NCBI GenBank assembly: GCA_041625575.1
Contig: JBFJTG010000112.1
Span: 1 to 10,469, forward strand
Direction: 5' to 3'
DNA length: 10,469 nt
DNA from: Litorivivens sp041625575
GTDB taxonomy: Bacteria; Pseudomonadota; Gammaproteobacteria; Pseudomonadales; Spongiibacteraceae
This document shows positions 1 to 6,719 of the stretch, in pieces (the stretch's first letter is position 1; every line of letters starts with the position of its first letter). A program made the position numbers and the translations under genes. The notes beneath the pieces are model-generated. The model saw only the letters and a list, made by a program, of their open reading frames with translations, ran no database searches and was not told the origin of the DNA.

Positions 1-131
1 AAGAAATGCTGCAGCAAAAGTGGGAAGAAGTGTCGCTGAAAAGCCGCTTCAAGGAACTGGAGTACACACTCAAAATGCAGGCTCAGCGACTGCGCGTGCT
101 CACTCTGGAGTTGCAGGCTGCCGCAGCCTGA
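1..131 (+). CDS. C-terminal fragment of an unidentified coiled-coil protein (5' truncated)
   Basis: An open frame enters from the left edge (first full codon at base 3) and ends at a TGA at 129-131, giving 42 visible residues. The fragment is rich in Glu, Lys, Gln, Leu and Arg with heptad-like spacing (segments such as SRFKELEYTLKMQ and RLRVLTLELQ), so it is very probably an alpha-helical coiled coil. A strong intrinsic terminator starts 22 bases after the stop, which supports this being the real 3' end of a gene. Another frame reads through the same bases but gives no protein-like sequence. I do not recognise the family, and too little is visible to propose a function. Confidence 0.6.
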   Translation, partial: EMLQQKWEEVSLKSRFKELEYTLKMQAQRLRVLTLELQAAAA

Positions 132-153
132 TCTTCAGGCACCGACATTATAC

Positions 154-178
154 AAGGCGCCTCTACGGCGCCTTTTTT
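154..178 (+). terminator. Intrinsic terminator, possibly bidirectional
   Basis: AAGGCGCC (154-161) and GGCGCCTT (167-174) form a perfect 8-bp stem with a 5-base TCTAC loop, followed by a run of six T (173-178). It closes the plus-strand gene that ends at 131. The minus-strand unit ending at 260 converges on it. Read on that strand the hairpin is followed by a moderately T-rich stretch, so it may also stop that transcript. Confidence 0.9.
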
Positions 179-259
179 ATGTCAGGCTTTGCGCTAGTTG
201 TCTTGCCCGCGCAAACGCGATGCACCGAGCGACTGCAACGCGATTGATCTGCAACACGC

Positions 260-613
260 CTAACCCCAGGTTCCCGGCTGCGCCGTCCGACCATACATTT
301 CCTCTGCACATTCAAAGCCAATACGGCCAAGCGCCTGTAAGTGGGGCGCGGCAATTTCCAACTCACGAGCGCTCGGCTGTCGTTTCGGGTTCGCGGCAAG
401 GCGCGCGGCGGCGACAGCCCCAGCGGATGAGGGGTTGTCCATGCGCTCTACCCAGCGATCAAAAACACACTCACAAGTCAGCCCTTCCTCATTGCCACTC
501 ATACATTGGCTAAGAAAGGCGTCGCGATAATTCACCGCAGAATCAGCCAGAGCCAGCTCGCAGAACAAAAGCGGGGGGCCCAATAGGGTCAGTATTGAGA
601 CATTGGACGGCAT
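260..613 (-). CDS. Small exported cysteine-containing protein, unknown function
   Basis: The product is 117 residues. The ATG at 611-613 has a clear Shine-Dalgarno AGGAGA five bases upstream on the minus strand, a strong reason to believe this short gene. The N-terminus (about residues 5-23) is hydrophobic and ends in ALADS, a plausible Sec signal-peptidase site. It lacks the usual basic residues, so export is probable rather than certain. After the predicted cleavage there are four cysteines: one in FLSQC, a closely spaced CEC pair, and one in GFECAEEMYG. Two disulfides or a metal site are possible. The gene starts 41 bp after the aminotransferase stop on the same strand, so the two are probably co-transcribed. 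I do not recognise the family. Confidence 0.7.
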   Translation of the reverse strand: MPSNVSILTLLGPPLLFCELALADSAVNYRDAFLSQCMSGNEEGLTCECVFDRWVERMDNPSSAGAVAAARLAANPKRQPSARELEIAAPHLQALGRIGFECAEEMYGRTAQPGTWG

Positions 614-654
614 AAAATTCTCCTGAATAATAAACGCCCATTGAAAATCAAACC

Positions 655-1812
655 TCAGCCAAACAATTTTCCTAAGCGTGCCACAGCTTCTTCAAGCCTA
701 TCCATCGACGTCGTATAGGCAAAGCGTACATGCTCTTCGGCGCGATAGCGGCCAAAATCAGCGCCCGGCGTAATCGATATTCCATGCTGTTCCAACATGT
801 TTGAACAAAACTCCGTGCTCTTGCCGCCGAAGGCCTCGATGCCCGCGTAGAGGTATAGGGCACCTGCCGGCGTATGCGGAATATCGAATCCCAACTTACG
901 CAATTCCGGCAGCAAGAAATCACGCCGGCGCTGAAATTCGTCGCGGCGATTATTCAGAATGATTCTGGTCTCGGGCGCAAAGGCCGCAAGCGCCGCGTAC
1001 TGTCCCATCGTTGACATCGAAATAAACAGGTTCTGGGCCATTCGTTCCAAATGTGGAATCGCGTCCGGTGGCGCCACCAACCAGCCAAGTCGCCAGCCGG
1101 TCATGCCAAAGTACTTTGAGAAACTATTGATCACGAAGGCGTCATCGGTAATGGACAGAATACTGGCCGCTTTCTCATCGTAATCCAGACCATGATAAAT
1201 CTCATCCACAATCAAACTGCCGTTCTTGCGCTCGCAGAGGGCGTGCAGATCACGCAACTCATCAGCGCTCAAAATTTCGCCAGTCGGGTTGGCGGGCGAG
1301 GCCACAATGGCCCCCACGGTATTGTCTCGCCAGGCCGCTTCGGCTTTGACGGCATTTAACTGGTAACGATCTTCCGGGCCAACCGGCACCAGTTGTCCCT
1401 CGCCCTCCACCAAACGGAAAAAATTACGGTTACAGGGGTAGCCCGGATCAGTCATGAGAATCCCCTGACCCGGATTAAGCAGCAGAGCGGAAACCAGCAG
1501 CAGTGCACCGGAGGCGCCCGGGGTAATCATGATGCGCTCGGGAGAGACGTCCAGACCATAATCCGTCTTGTAATAGCGCGATATCGCCTGCCGCAATTCG
1601 GGAATACCCGCCGCCTGGGTGTAGTGGGTCTCCCCCCGATCCAGTGAGGCCTGAGCCGCCGCGATGATCGGCGCTGCGGTTGAAAAATCGGGCTCTCCCG
1701 CCTCCAAGCGCACGATATCCCGCCCTTCAGCGGCTAACTGCTTAGCCCGGGTCAGTACTTCTACAACTCGAAAAGGTTCGATATCCTGCAGCCGATCCGC
1801 GTATGCTCGCAT
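655..1812 (-). CDS. Class I/II pyridoxal-phosphate-dependent aminotransferase
   Basis: The cytosolic enzyme has 385 residues, the usual length for fold-type I aspartate/aromatic-type aminotransferases, which move an amino group between an amino acid and a 2-oxo acid. Family landmarks are all present. ASPANPTGE carries N175. IVDEIYHG carries D203, which pairs with the pyridine nitrogen, and Y206. SFSKYFGMTGWRLGW carries the Schiff-base lysine K233. R363 in HVRFAY is the likely substrate-carboxylate arginine. I chose the ATG at 1810-1812 because GGAGAG lies nine bases upstream; an in-frame TTG at 1828-1830 would add six residues but overlaps that site. A similar aminotransferase sits beside dksA in Pseudomonas. 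Substrate cannot be read from sequence. It is divergent from dksA and probably leads the 260-613 gene. Confidence 0.92.
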   Translation of the reverse strand: MRAYADRLQDIEPFRVVEVLTRAKQLAAEGRDIVRLEAGEPDFSTAAPIIAAAQASLDRGETHYTQAAGIPELRQAISRYYKTDYGLDVSPERIMITPGASGALLLVSALLLNPGQGILMTDPGYPCNRNFFRLVEGEGQLVPVGPEDRYQLNAVKAEAAWRDNTVGAIVASPANPTGEILSADELRDLHALCERKNGSLIVDEIYHGLDYDEKAASILSITDDAFVINSFSKYFGMTGWRLGWLVAPPDAIPHLERMAQNLFISMSTMGQYAALAAFAPETRIILNNRRDEFQRRRDFLLPELRKLGFDIPHTPAGALYLYAGIEAFGGKSTEFCSNMLEQHGISITPGADFGRYRAEEHVRFAYTTSMDRLEEAVARLGKLFG

Positions 1813-1848
1813 TCCCAAAGGCTCTCCCAAAATGGAGCTATGTTACCA

Positions 1849-1858
1849 GCAGTACTGC
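1849..1858. repeat. 10-bp perfect palindrome in the aminotransferase/dksA divergent gap
   Basis: GCAGTACTGC is a perfect palindrome 37-46 bp upstream of the aminotransferase ATG, in the 241-bp gap shared with dksA. Its position would suit an operator, but a single 10-bp palindrome can occur by chance. I found no convincing -35/-10 pair for either gene in this gap. Confidence 0.25.
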
Positions 1859-2053
1859 ACAGCGACATCGCTCAATGAAGGAAATCTGCCCGCCACTGCT
1901 GACTCACATAAAAATCAACGCAACAGCCGCGCAGCACGGCATCCCAAGCCCTAATCTTATGGCGCAAGTGTGATTTATCTGGTAGCTTTGCCGCTTTAGC
2001 GCCGACCACACTGTTGCGGTGCGTATCCAGTCGTTGATGGAGAGATTGAATCA

Positions 2054-2491
2054 ATGCCAGCAAAGCCAAAAGAAGCGGGAGTGTTCAAAAACTTCGAGCC
2101 CTACAAACCGAAAAAGGGCGAAGAGTATATGAACGACCAGCAAAAGGACCATTTCCGCGCCATCCTGCGCAAATGGAAATCCGAGCTGATGGAAGAAGTT
2201 GACCGCACGGTTACCCACATGAAGGACGAAGCTGCGAACTTTCCGGATCCAGCCGACCGCGCCACTCAGGAAGAGGAATTCAGTCTGGAGCTACGCACGC
2301 GCGACCGCGAGCGCAAGCTGATCAAGAAAATTGACTCTACCCTGAATCTGATCGACAACGACGACTACGGTTATTGCGATACCTGTGGTGTAGAAATCGG
2401 CATCAAACGTCTGGAAGCGCGCCCGACGGCCAGTCTGTGCATCGATTGCAAGACGCTGGACGAAATAAAGGAAAAGCAGGAACACGGCTGA
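2054..2491 (+). CDS. dksA: RNA polymerase-binding transcription factor DksA
   Basis: DksA binds the secondary channel of RNA polymerase and, with ppGpp, lowers rRNA promoter activity and activates amino-acid promoters. The protein is 145 residues, close to the 151 of E. coli. The coiled coil (about residues 28-100) carries the tip motif FPDPADRA, with D65 and D68 matching the catalytic-site-probing aspartates (D71/D74 in E. coli). The following EEEFSLELRTRDRERKLIKK block is nearly identical to the family. A C-terminal zinc finger is formed by C108, C111, C129 and C132 (CDTC and CIDC). The start ATG has GGAGAG nine bases upstream. It heads a same-strand series with gluQRS, cbrX, cbrA and cbrB, although a hairpin follows dksA directly. 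Confidence 0.97.
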   Translation: MPAKPKEAGVFKNFEPYKPKKGEEYMNDQQKDHFRAILRKWKSELMEEVDRTVTHMKDEAANFPDPADRATQEEEFSLELRTRDRERKLIKKIDSTLNLIDNDDYGYCDTCGVEIGIKRLEARPTASLCIDCKTLDEIKEKQEHG

Positions 2492-2500
2492 TCCCCAAGA

Positions 2501-2523
2501 AGCGACGGCTCGCAGCCGTCGCT
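2501..2523 (+). terminator. dksA-gluQRS intercistronic hairpin (attenuator/terminator-like)
   Basis: AGCGACGGCT (2501-2510) and AGCCGTCGCT (2514-2523) make a perfect 10-bp GC-rich stem with a 3-base CGC loop. It lies nine bases after the dksA stop and eleven before the gluQRS ATG. No T-run follows, so it is a poor classical terminator. It may instead pause or partly stop polymerase, protect the dksA 3' end, or limit ribosome access to gluQRS, which has no visible Shine-Dalgarno. A terminator between dksA and gluQRS has been described in enterobacteria, as I recall. Confidence 0.6.
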
Positions 2524-2534
2524 CTACCCTCACT

Positions 2535-3431
2535 ATGAATCGGCTAGAGTCACCCTATACGGGCCGTTTTGCCCCCTCCCCGACTGGCCCATTGCATCTA
2601 GGCTCTCTGATTGGCGCACTTGCCAGCTATTTAGACGCGCGCGCGGCGGGCGGACGGTGGCTGGTACGCATGGAAAATATTGATCCTCCGCGCGAAATCG
2701 CCGGCGCGGATTTACGCATACTGAACACCCTGCGCCGCCACGGCCTATTTTGGGATGACGACGTGCTCGAACAGAGCACGCGCCATGAAGCCTACGAAAA
2801 AGCCCTTACACGCCTGCTTGAGCACGGTCACGCATTTTACTGCAGCTGCTCACGCCGCCAGCTGCAGTCAGAAGATGGTTTACATCAGGGCGCCTGCGCC
2901 GTTGCAGTGGACCCACAGGATTGTGCCATTCGCTTGCGCGTGCCCGATGTGTGGATTACTGCAACAGATCGATTGCAACCCGCTTTACGCCAAAACTTGC
3001 TGGCCGAGGTGGGTGATTTCGCGCTCAAACGTCGCGATGGCCACTATGCCTACCAGCTGGCCGTGGTGCTGGATGACGCCTTTCAAGCCATTAGTCACGT
3101 GGTGCGAGGCTCAGACCTCTGGGTATCAACGCCCCGCCAGCTCTACTTGCAATCGCTGCTTGATATCAGCCCGCCGTCCTACCTACATTTCCCGGTCATT
3201 CTCGGCAAAGACGGGCAAAAACTGAGCAAGCAGACCTTCGCCACCGCCGTCGACGACAGCCGGGCCTGTGAAAACCTCCTGCTTGCGCTACGCTTTTTGA
3301 ACCAGACACCGCCGCCCCACTCTCTCGCAACCAGCGTCAGCGGCATACTTCAATGGGGAATCAAGCACTGGAAGCCCGACGCCTTGCCATGCGCCATGGG
3401 TCTGTCGCAATCGGTGTTTTACAAAAACTGA
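2535..3431 (+). CDS. gluQ: Glutamyl-Q tRNA(Asp) synthetase GluQRS
   Basis: GluQRS (gluQ/yadB) is a truncated glutamyl-tRNA-synthetase paralog. It activates glutamate with ATP and attaches it to the queuosine base at the anticodon wobble position of tRNA-Asp. The 298-residue length fits the family, which has the catalytic domain but no anticodon-binding domain. The Rossmann start GRFAPSPTGPLHLGSL holds the HIGH-type signature as HLGS (residues 21-24), and KLSKQ (229-233) is the KMSKS-type loop. Zinc-site candidates are C103, C105 and C121. The family tyrosine four residues before the last cysteine is replaced here by H117. The ATG lacks a clear Shine-Dalgarno and follows a strong hairpin. The gene ends 42 bp before cbrX. 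Confidence 0.95.
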   Translation: MNRLESPYTGRFAPSPTGPLHLGSLIGALASYLDARAAGGRWLVRMENIDPPREIAGADLRILNTLRRHGLFWDDDVLEQSTRHEAYEKALTRLLEHGHAFYCSCSRRQLQSEDGLHQGACAVAVDPQDCAIRLRVPDVWITATDRLQPALRQNLLAEVGDFALKRRDGHYAYQLAVVLDDAFQAISHVVRGSDLWVSTPRQLYLQSLLDISPPSYLHFPVILGKDGQKLSKQTFATAVDDSRACENLLLALRFLNQTPPPHSLATSVSGILQWGIKHWKPDALPCAMGLSQSVFYKN

Positions 3432-3473
3432 AGCACTCAAGTACCATGAGGGTCTTGATGTCAGGTTTTGCTC

Positions 3474-3650
3474 ATGCGTATCCACCCGTCGCTGATTCTC
3501 CTTTTTACTGCGTTCTTCCTGTTCACACCCTCGCTGGAACAGTGGTTGCTGAACGGCAGTACTGCCTGGTACCGCCCGCACCTGATCTGGTTAGGCGTGG
3601 TTATCTTTGTCTACATTAGCCAACAGGACGCCTTTCGGGATGAGCTTTGA
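3474..3650 (+). CDS. cbrX: Small membrane protein between gluQRS and cbrA (CbrX-like)
   Basis: The product is a 58-residue hydrophobic protein with two predicted transmembrane helices, about residues 5-20 and 35-50, separated by a short loop containing W and WYRP. It ends in a charged RDEL tail. A small gene of this design, with the same WYRP pattern and acidic end, sits at this position in Pseudomonas and has been called cbrX; the match is from memory. I chose the ATG at 3474, with AGG eight bases upstream; a TTG at 3468 would add two residues. Its stop lies inside the start of cbrA (11-nt overlap), which strongly suggests translational coupling. Its biochemical role is unknown to me. Confidence 0.8.
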   Translation: MRIHPSLILLFTAFFLFTPSLEQWLLNGSTAWYRPHLIWLGVVIFVYISQQDAFRDEL

Positions 3651-6579
3651 GTCGAGCACGCTGTTCGCAATAGGCACCGGCTATCTGATGCTGCTGTTCG
3701 CCATCGCTTACGCCGCCGAACATCGGGTCATCCCCGCCACCGTGAGCGACCACCCCGCGACCTATGTACTGTCCCTGGCTGTTTTTGTGAGCGCCTTTGG
3801 CATCTACGGCATAGTCGAAATGGCCCAGCACTTTGGCTACAGCTACATGAATTACTACCTCGGTATTGCGGCAATATTTATCGCCGCCCCGCTCCTGTTG
3901 TCGCCCTTAATGCGCATCTGCCGCAGCTATCGCCTGAACTCACTGGCTGATCTGCTGACTTTCCGCTTTCGCAGCCAATGGGCCGGTTCGCTGGTGACCT
4001 TCTTTATGTTGCTAGCCATGCTGCCATTATTAACACTGCAAATTCAGGCCGTATCGGAATCCATGCTGGTACTAACCAGCATGAACACACCGAACGACGA
4101 AGTGCCCTTCCGGCGCGACGCACTGGCGCTGCTGTTTTGTATCGCCATCAGCGTGTTCACTATTTTATTTGGATCCCGTCATCTCGGATCGCGGGAGAGC
4201 CACCGCGGCCTGGTTACCGCCATTGCCTTCGAATCCATCGTCAAACTTGCTGCCTTCCTGATCGCCGGCATAGCCTCGGTGTATCTGGTATTTGACGATT
4301 TTGCCGGCATGCAGCGCTGGCTAGGGGAACAAGATGCTTTAGTGGAGAAGCTCAACCGACCCGCAGGCGACGACAGCACAAGGATGATGCTGGTGATGTT
4401 TTTTGCGGCGGCGGTGTGTCTGCCACACTTTTTTCATTTGCTTTTCGCCGAAAACCCGCAGCCACGCAATTTGCGCATCGCAAGCTGGTCGGTGCCCTTG
4501 TATTTGCTTTTAATTAGCCTGCCGGTATTTCCGCTGCTCTGGGCCGGGGAGGCAATGCAATTAAATACCACCGCAGACTACTACTCCCTTGCTGTTGGGC
4601 TTGAAACGGGACAAGGCTGGCTGTCGCAGCTGGTCTTTATTGGCGGTCTGTCTGCGGCGAGCGGCGCCATTGTTGTTGCCACCCTCGCACTGGCGTCCAT
4701 GAGTTTGAATCACCTGGTCTTGCCGCTGTACCAGCCCGACAGCAAAACCGATATCTATTCCTGGTTGTTGTGGACCCGGCGCGCCCTGATTCTCGTTATT
4801 ATTCTGGCCGGTTACGGCTTCTACTACCTCATCCCCGACCGCCATACCTTGAGTGAGCTGGGCATTTCCGCCGTGTCCGGTTGCCTGCAATTTTTCCCCG
4901 GTGTACTGGCCGTACTGTACTGGCCGCGCGCCAATAGCAGCGGCTTCATTGCCGGGCTCACCGCCGGACTCGTGGTCTGGGCGGCGGGCGCACTGGCTCC
5001 CTTGGTAAACCTCGTTGACGCCAATTGGGTTGCTTCCTTTTACGTCGGTGAACTCCCCCGGGAGTTGAACTGGGTCGCCGTGATGGCGATATCGATCAGC
5101 ACCAACGCTTTTGTTTTTATCGTTGTCTCCCTGCTTACCAACACGCGCGAAGAAGAGCGCATCGCCGCCGAGGTCTGCACGCTGGACGATCTTAACCGGC
5201 CCGTTCGCCAGATGCTGGACCTGCAGGATGCCGCCGAAATGCAGCAGCGTCTCGCCTACGCACTCGGTGACAATGTCGCCCAGCGGGAGGTTAGCAAGGC
5301 GCTGGAGGAACTTGTTCTCAATCCTGACGAGAAGCGTCCCTACGCGCTGCGACGCTTGCGCGATCGAATCGAAATCAATCTGTCGGCATTGATGGGCCCC
5401 GGCGTTGCAAAAACACTGGTCGACCAGCAATTGCCCTACGCCCTTGACCAGCAATCCACCAGCGAAGACATCACCTTTATCGAGAGTCGTCTCGAACTCT
5501 ACAATACCCACCTGACAGGTCTGGCTGCGGATTTAGATAACCTGCGCCGCTACCACCGCCAAACTCTGGACGAGCTTCCCATAGGCCTGTGCTCGCTGGG
5601 GACTGACGGCGAAATACTGATGTGGAACCGGGCGATGGCCGAACTCTCCGGCATCAGCGGTGAGGCAATCACCGGCTCACGCTTAAAAGATCTGGCAGAG
5701 CCCTGGCAGACCTTGTTCGAGAATTTTTTCCGCAGTGAAGACCTGCACTGGCGCAAGCAACAGTTTGAAGACGGTGGTTACACACGTGCACTCAACCTGC
5801 ATAAAGCCGCCGTTGACCCGCTAACGCGCAGCGAACAGGTCATCATTGTCGAGGACATTACCGAAACCCACCTGCTTGAAAGCAAGCTCACCCACCAAGA
5901 GCGCCTTGCCTCCATCGGCCGCCTGGCCGCGGGGGTAGCCCACGAGATAGGTAACCCGGTCACCGGCATCGCCTGCCTGGCTCAAAACTTGCGGTACGAA
6001 TCGGAGCCGCCGGAAATTATTGAAAGCGCGGAACAAATCATTAAGCAGACCCAGCGCATTACCAGCATTGTGCAAAGTCTGGTGAACTTCGCCCATCAGG
6101 GCCGCGACGCCCAGCATGTGACCTTCGAGGCCGTAAACGTCAAACACTGTGTGGACGAAGCGGTTCAATTACTGAAACTGGATATGGAAGCCATCAGGGT
6201 CGAGTTTGATAACCGCTGCCCCGAGAACCTGATTGCCTATGCCGACAATCAGCGCCTGATTCAGGTCTTCATCAATTTGTTCTCGAATGCGCGCGATGCC
6301 AGCCAGCCCGGCGGACACATAACGATCAATGCGCACGCTGAGGAGCAAATACACATCAGTGTCTGCGACCAGGGCAGCGGTATTCCTGCACACGCACTGG
6401 AGAAAATATTCGAACCCTTTTTCACGACCAAGGAGCCCGGCAAGGGCACAGGCCTGGGCCTGGCGCTGGTTTACAATATTGTTGAAGACTTGGGCGGTGA
6501 AATTAGCATCGAAAGCCCCATCGGCAACGGACAGGCCGGTACCTGCGTCCACCTGAGCTTACAAAGCTTCCCGGCCTAG
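3640..6579 (+). CDS. cbrA: Sensor histidine kinase CbrA (symporter-fold sensor)
   Basis: CbrA is an inner-membrane sensor kinase that phosphorylates CbrB and governs carbon/nitrogen-source use; Pseudomonas CbrA can also take up histidine. This copy has 979 residues, close to the Pseudomonas length. Residues 1 to about 498 form a multi-helix sodium/solute-symporter (SLC5) domain, with the family stretch LADLLTFRFRSQWAG. About 500-620 is a STAC-like helical linker. A PAS domain spans about 640-750. The dimerisation domain has the H-box AGVAHEIGNP with phospho-acceptor H768. The ATPase domain has N883 (N box), DQGSGIP from 910 and GKGTGLG at 934-940. I chose the ATG at 3640 by similarity and because it overlaps cbrX; an in-frame upstream ATG at 3607 would add 11 residues. 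Only a distant AGGA precedes it, so coupling to cbrX probably matters. Confidence 0.95.
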   Translation: MSFESSTLFAIGTGYLMLLFAIAYAAEHRVIPATVSDHPATYVLSLAVFVSAFGIYGIVEMAQHFGYSYMNYYLGIAAIFIAAPLLLSPLMRICRSYRLNSLADLLTFRFRSQWAGSLVTFFMLLAMLPLLTLQIQAVSESMLVLTSMNTPNDEVPFRRDALALLFCIAISVFTILFGSRHLGSRESHRGLVTAIAFESIVKLAAFLIAGIASVYLVFDDFAGMQRWLGEQDALVEKLNRPAGDDSTRMMLVMFFAAAVCLPHFFHLLFAENPQPRNLRIASWSVPLYLLLISLPVFPLLWAGEAMQLNTTADYYSLAVGLETGQGWLSQLVFIGGLSAASGAIVVATLALASMSLNHLVLPLYQPDSKTDIYSWLLWTRRALILVIILAGYGFYYLIPDRHTLSELGISAVSGCLQFFPGVLAVLYWPRANSSGFIAGLTAGLVVWAAGALAPLVNLVDANWVASFYVGELPRELNWVAVMAISISTNAFVFIVVSLLTNTREEERIAAEVCTLDDLNRPVRQMLDLQDAAEMQQRLAYALGDNVAQREVSKALEELVLNPDEKRPYALRRLRDRIEINLSALMGPGVAKTLVDQQLPYALDQQSTSEDITFIESRLELYNTHLTGLAADLDNLRRYHRQTLDELPIGLCSLGTDGEILMWNRAMAELSGISGEAITGSRLKDLAEPWQTLFENFFRSEDLHWRKQQFEDGGYTRALNLHKAAVDPLTRSEQVIIVEDITETHLLESKLTHQERLASIGRLAAGVAHEIGNPVTGIACLAQNLRYESEPPEIIESAEQIIKQTQRITSIVQSLVNFAHQGRDAQHVTFEAVNVKHCVDEAVQLLKLDMEAIRVEFDNRCPENLIAYADNQRLIQVFINLFSNARDASQPGGHITINAHAEEQIHISVCDQGSGIPAHALEKIFEPFFTTKEPGKGTGLGLALVYNIVEDLGGEISIESPIGNGQAGTCVHLSLQSFPA

Positions 6580-6584
6580 GGCTA

Positions 6585-6621
6585 TTGCCAGTCCCACAGC
6601 CCCGGCGAGGCCTACTGGCAA
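6585..6621 (+). repeat. Inverted repeat in the cbrA-cbrB gap
   Basis: TTGCCAGT (6585-6592) and ACTGGCAA (6614-6621) are perfect 8-bp complements around a 21-base GC-rich centre that can itself pair further (GCC with GGC). It starts five bases after the cbrA stop. No T-run follows, so it is not a standard terminator. It could stabilise the cbrA 3' end, reduce read-through into cbrB, or act as an operator. Confidence 0.45.
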
Positions 6622-6649
6622 ATGCCCGGCAGACGCGGTATGTTGTGCA

Positions 6650-6699
6650 GTTACGGGCGCATTGAGCAAATTGGTAACGCCTCGGCGTCTGGAAGTAAC
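6650..6699. promoter_or_regulatory. Cluster of GTTAC/GTAAC motifs upstream of cbrB
   Basis: GTTAC occurs at 6650-6654 and GTAAC at 6674-6678 and 6695-6699, in the 140-bp gap before cbrB. The same pentamers, with similar roughly 20-bp steps, occur upstream of the sigma-54 promoter at 8397. If they are CbrB sites, CbrB may control its own gene. They lie 21-70 bp from the cbrB ATG, close enough to overlap a promoter or leader, which would suggest repression. This is inference from repeated short motifs only. Confidence 0.35.
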
Positions 6700-6719
6700 C
6701 AAATTACCGCGAGTATTGT

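Noticed and set aside
147..152. TATAAT on the minus strand beside the first terminator
   Set aside because: No acceptable -35 lies 16-18 bp upstream, where the terminator stem sits, and no gene follows on that strand.
20..247. 75-residue plus-strand frame across the first terminator
   Set aside because: It reads through a strong hairpin and T-run, and another frame in 1-131 gives a better coiled-coil protein end.
4561..5511. 316-residue open frame on the minus strand
   Set aside because: It lies wholly antisense to the membrane domain and linker of cbrA, which has full family motifs; the antisense product has no recognisable domain.
6616..6631. GG-N10-GC match resembling a sigma-54 promoter before cbrB
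   Set aside because: Only TGGCA of the -24 half fits; the -12 half reads CGGCA without the TT, and the left part is an arm of the inverted repeat.
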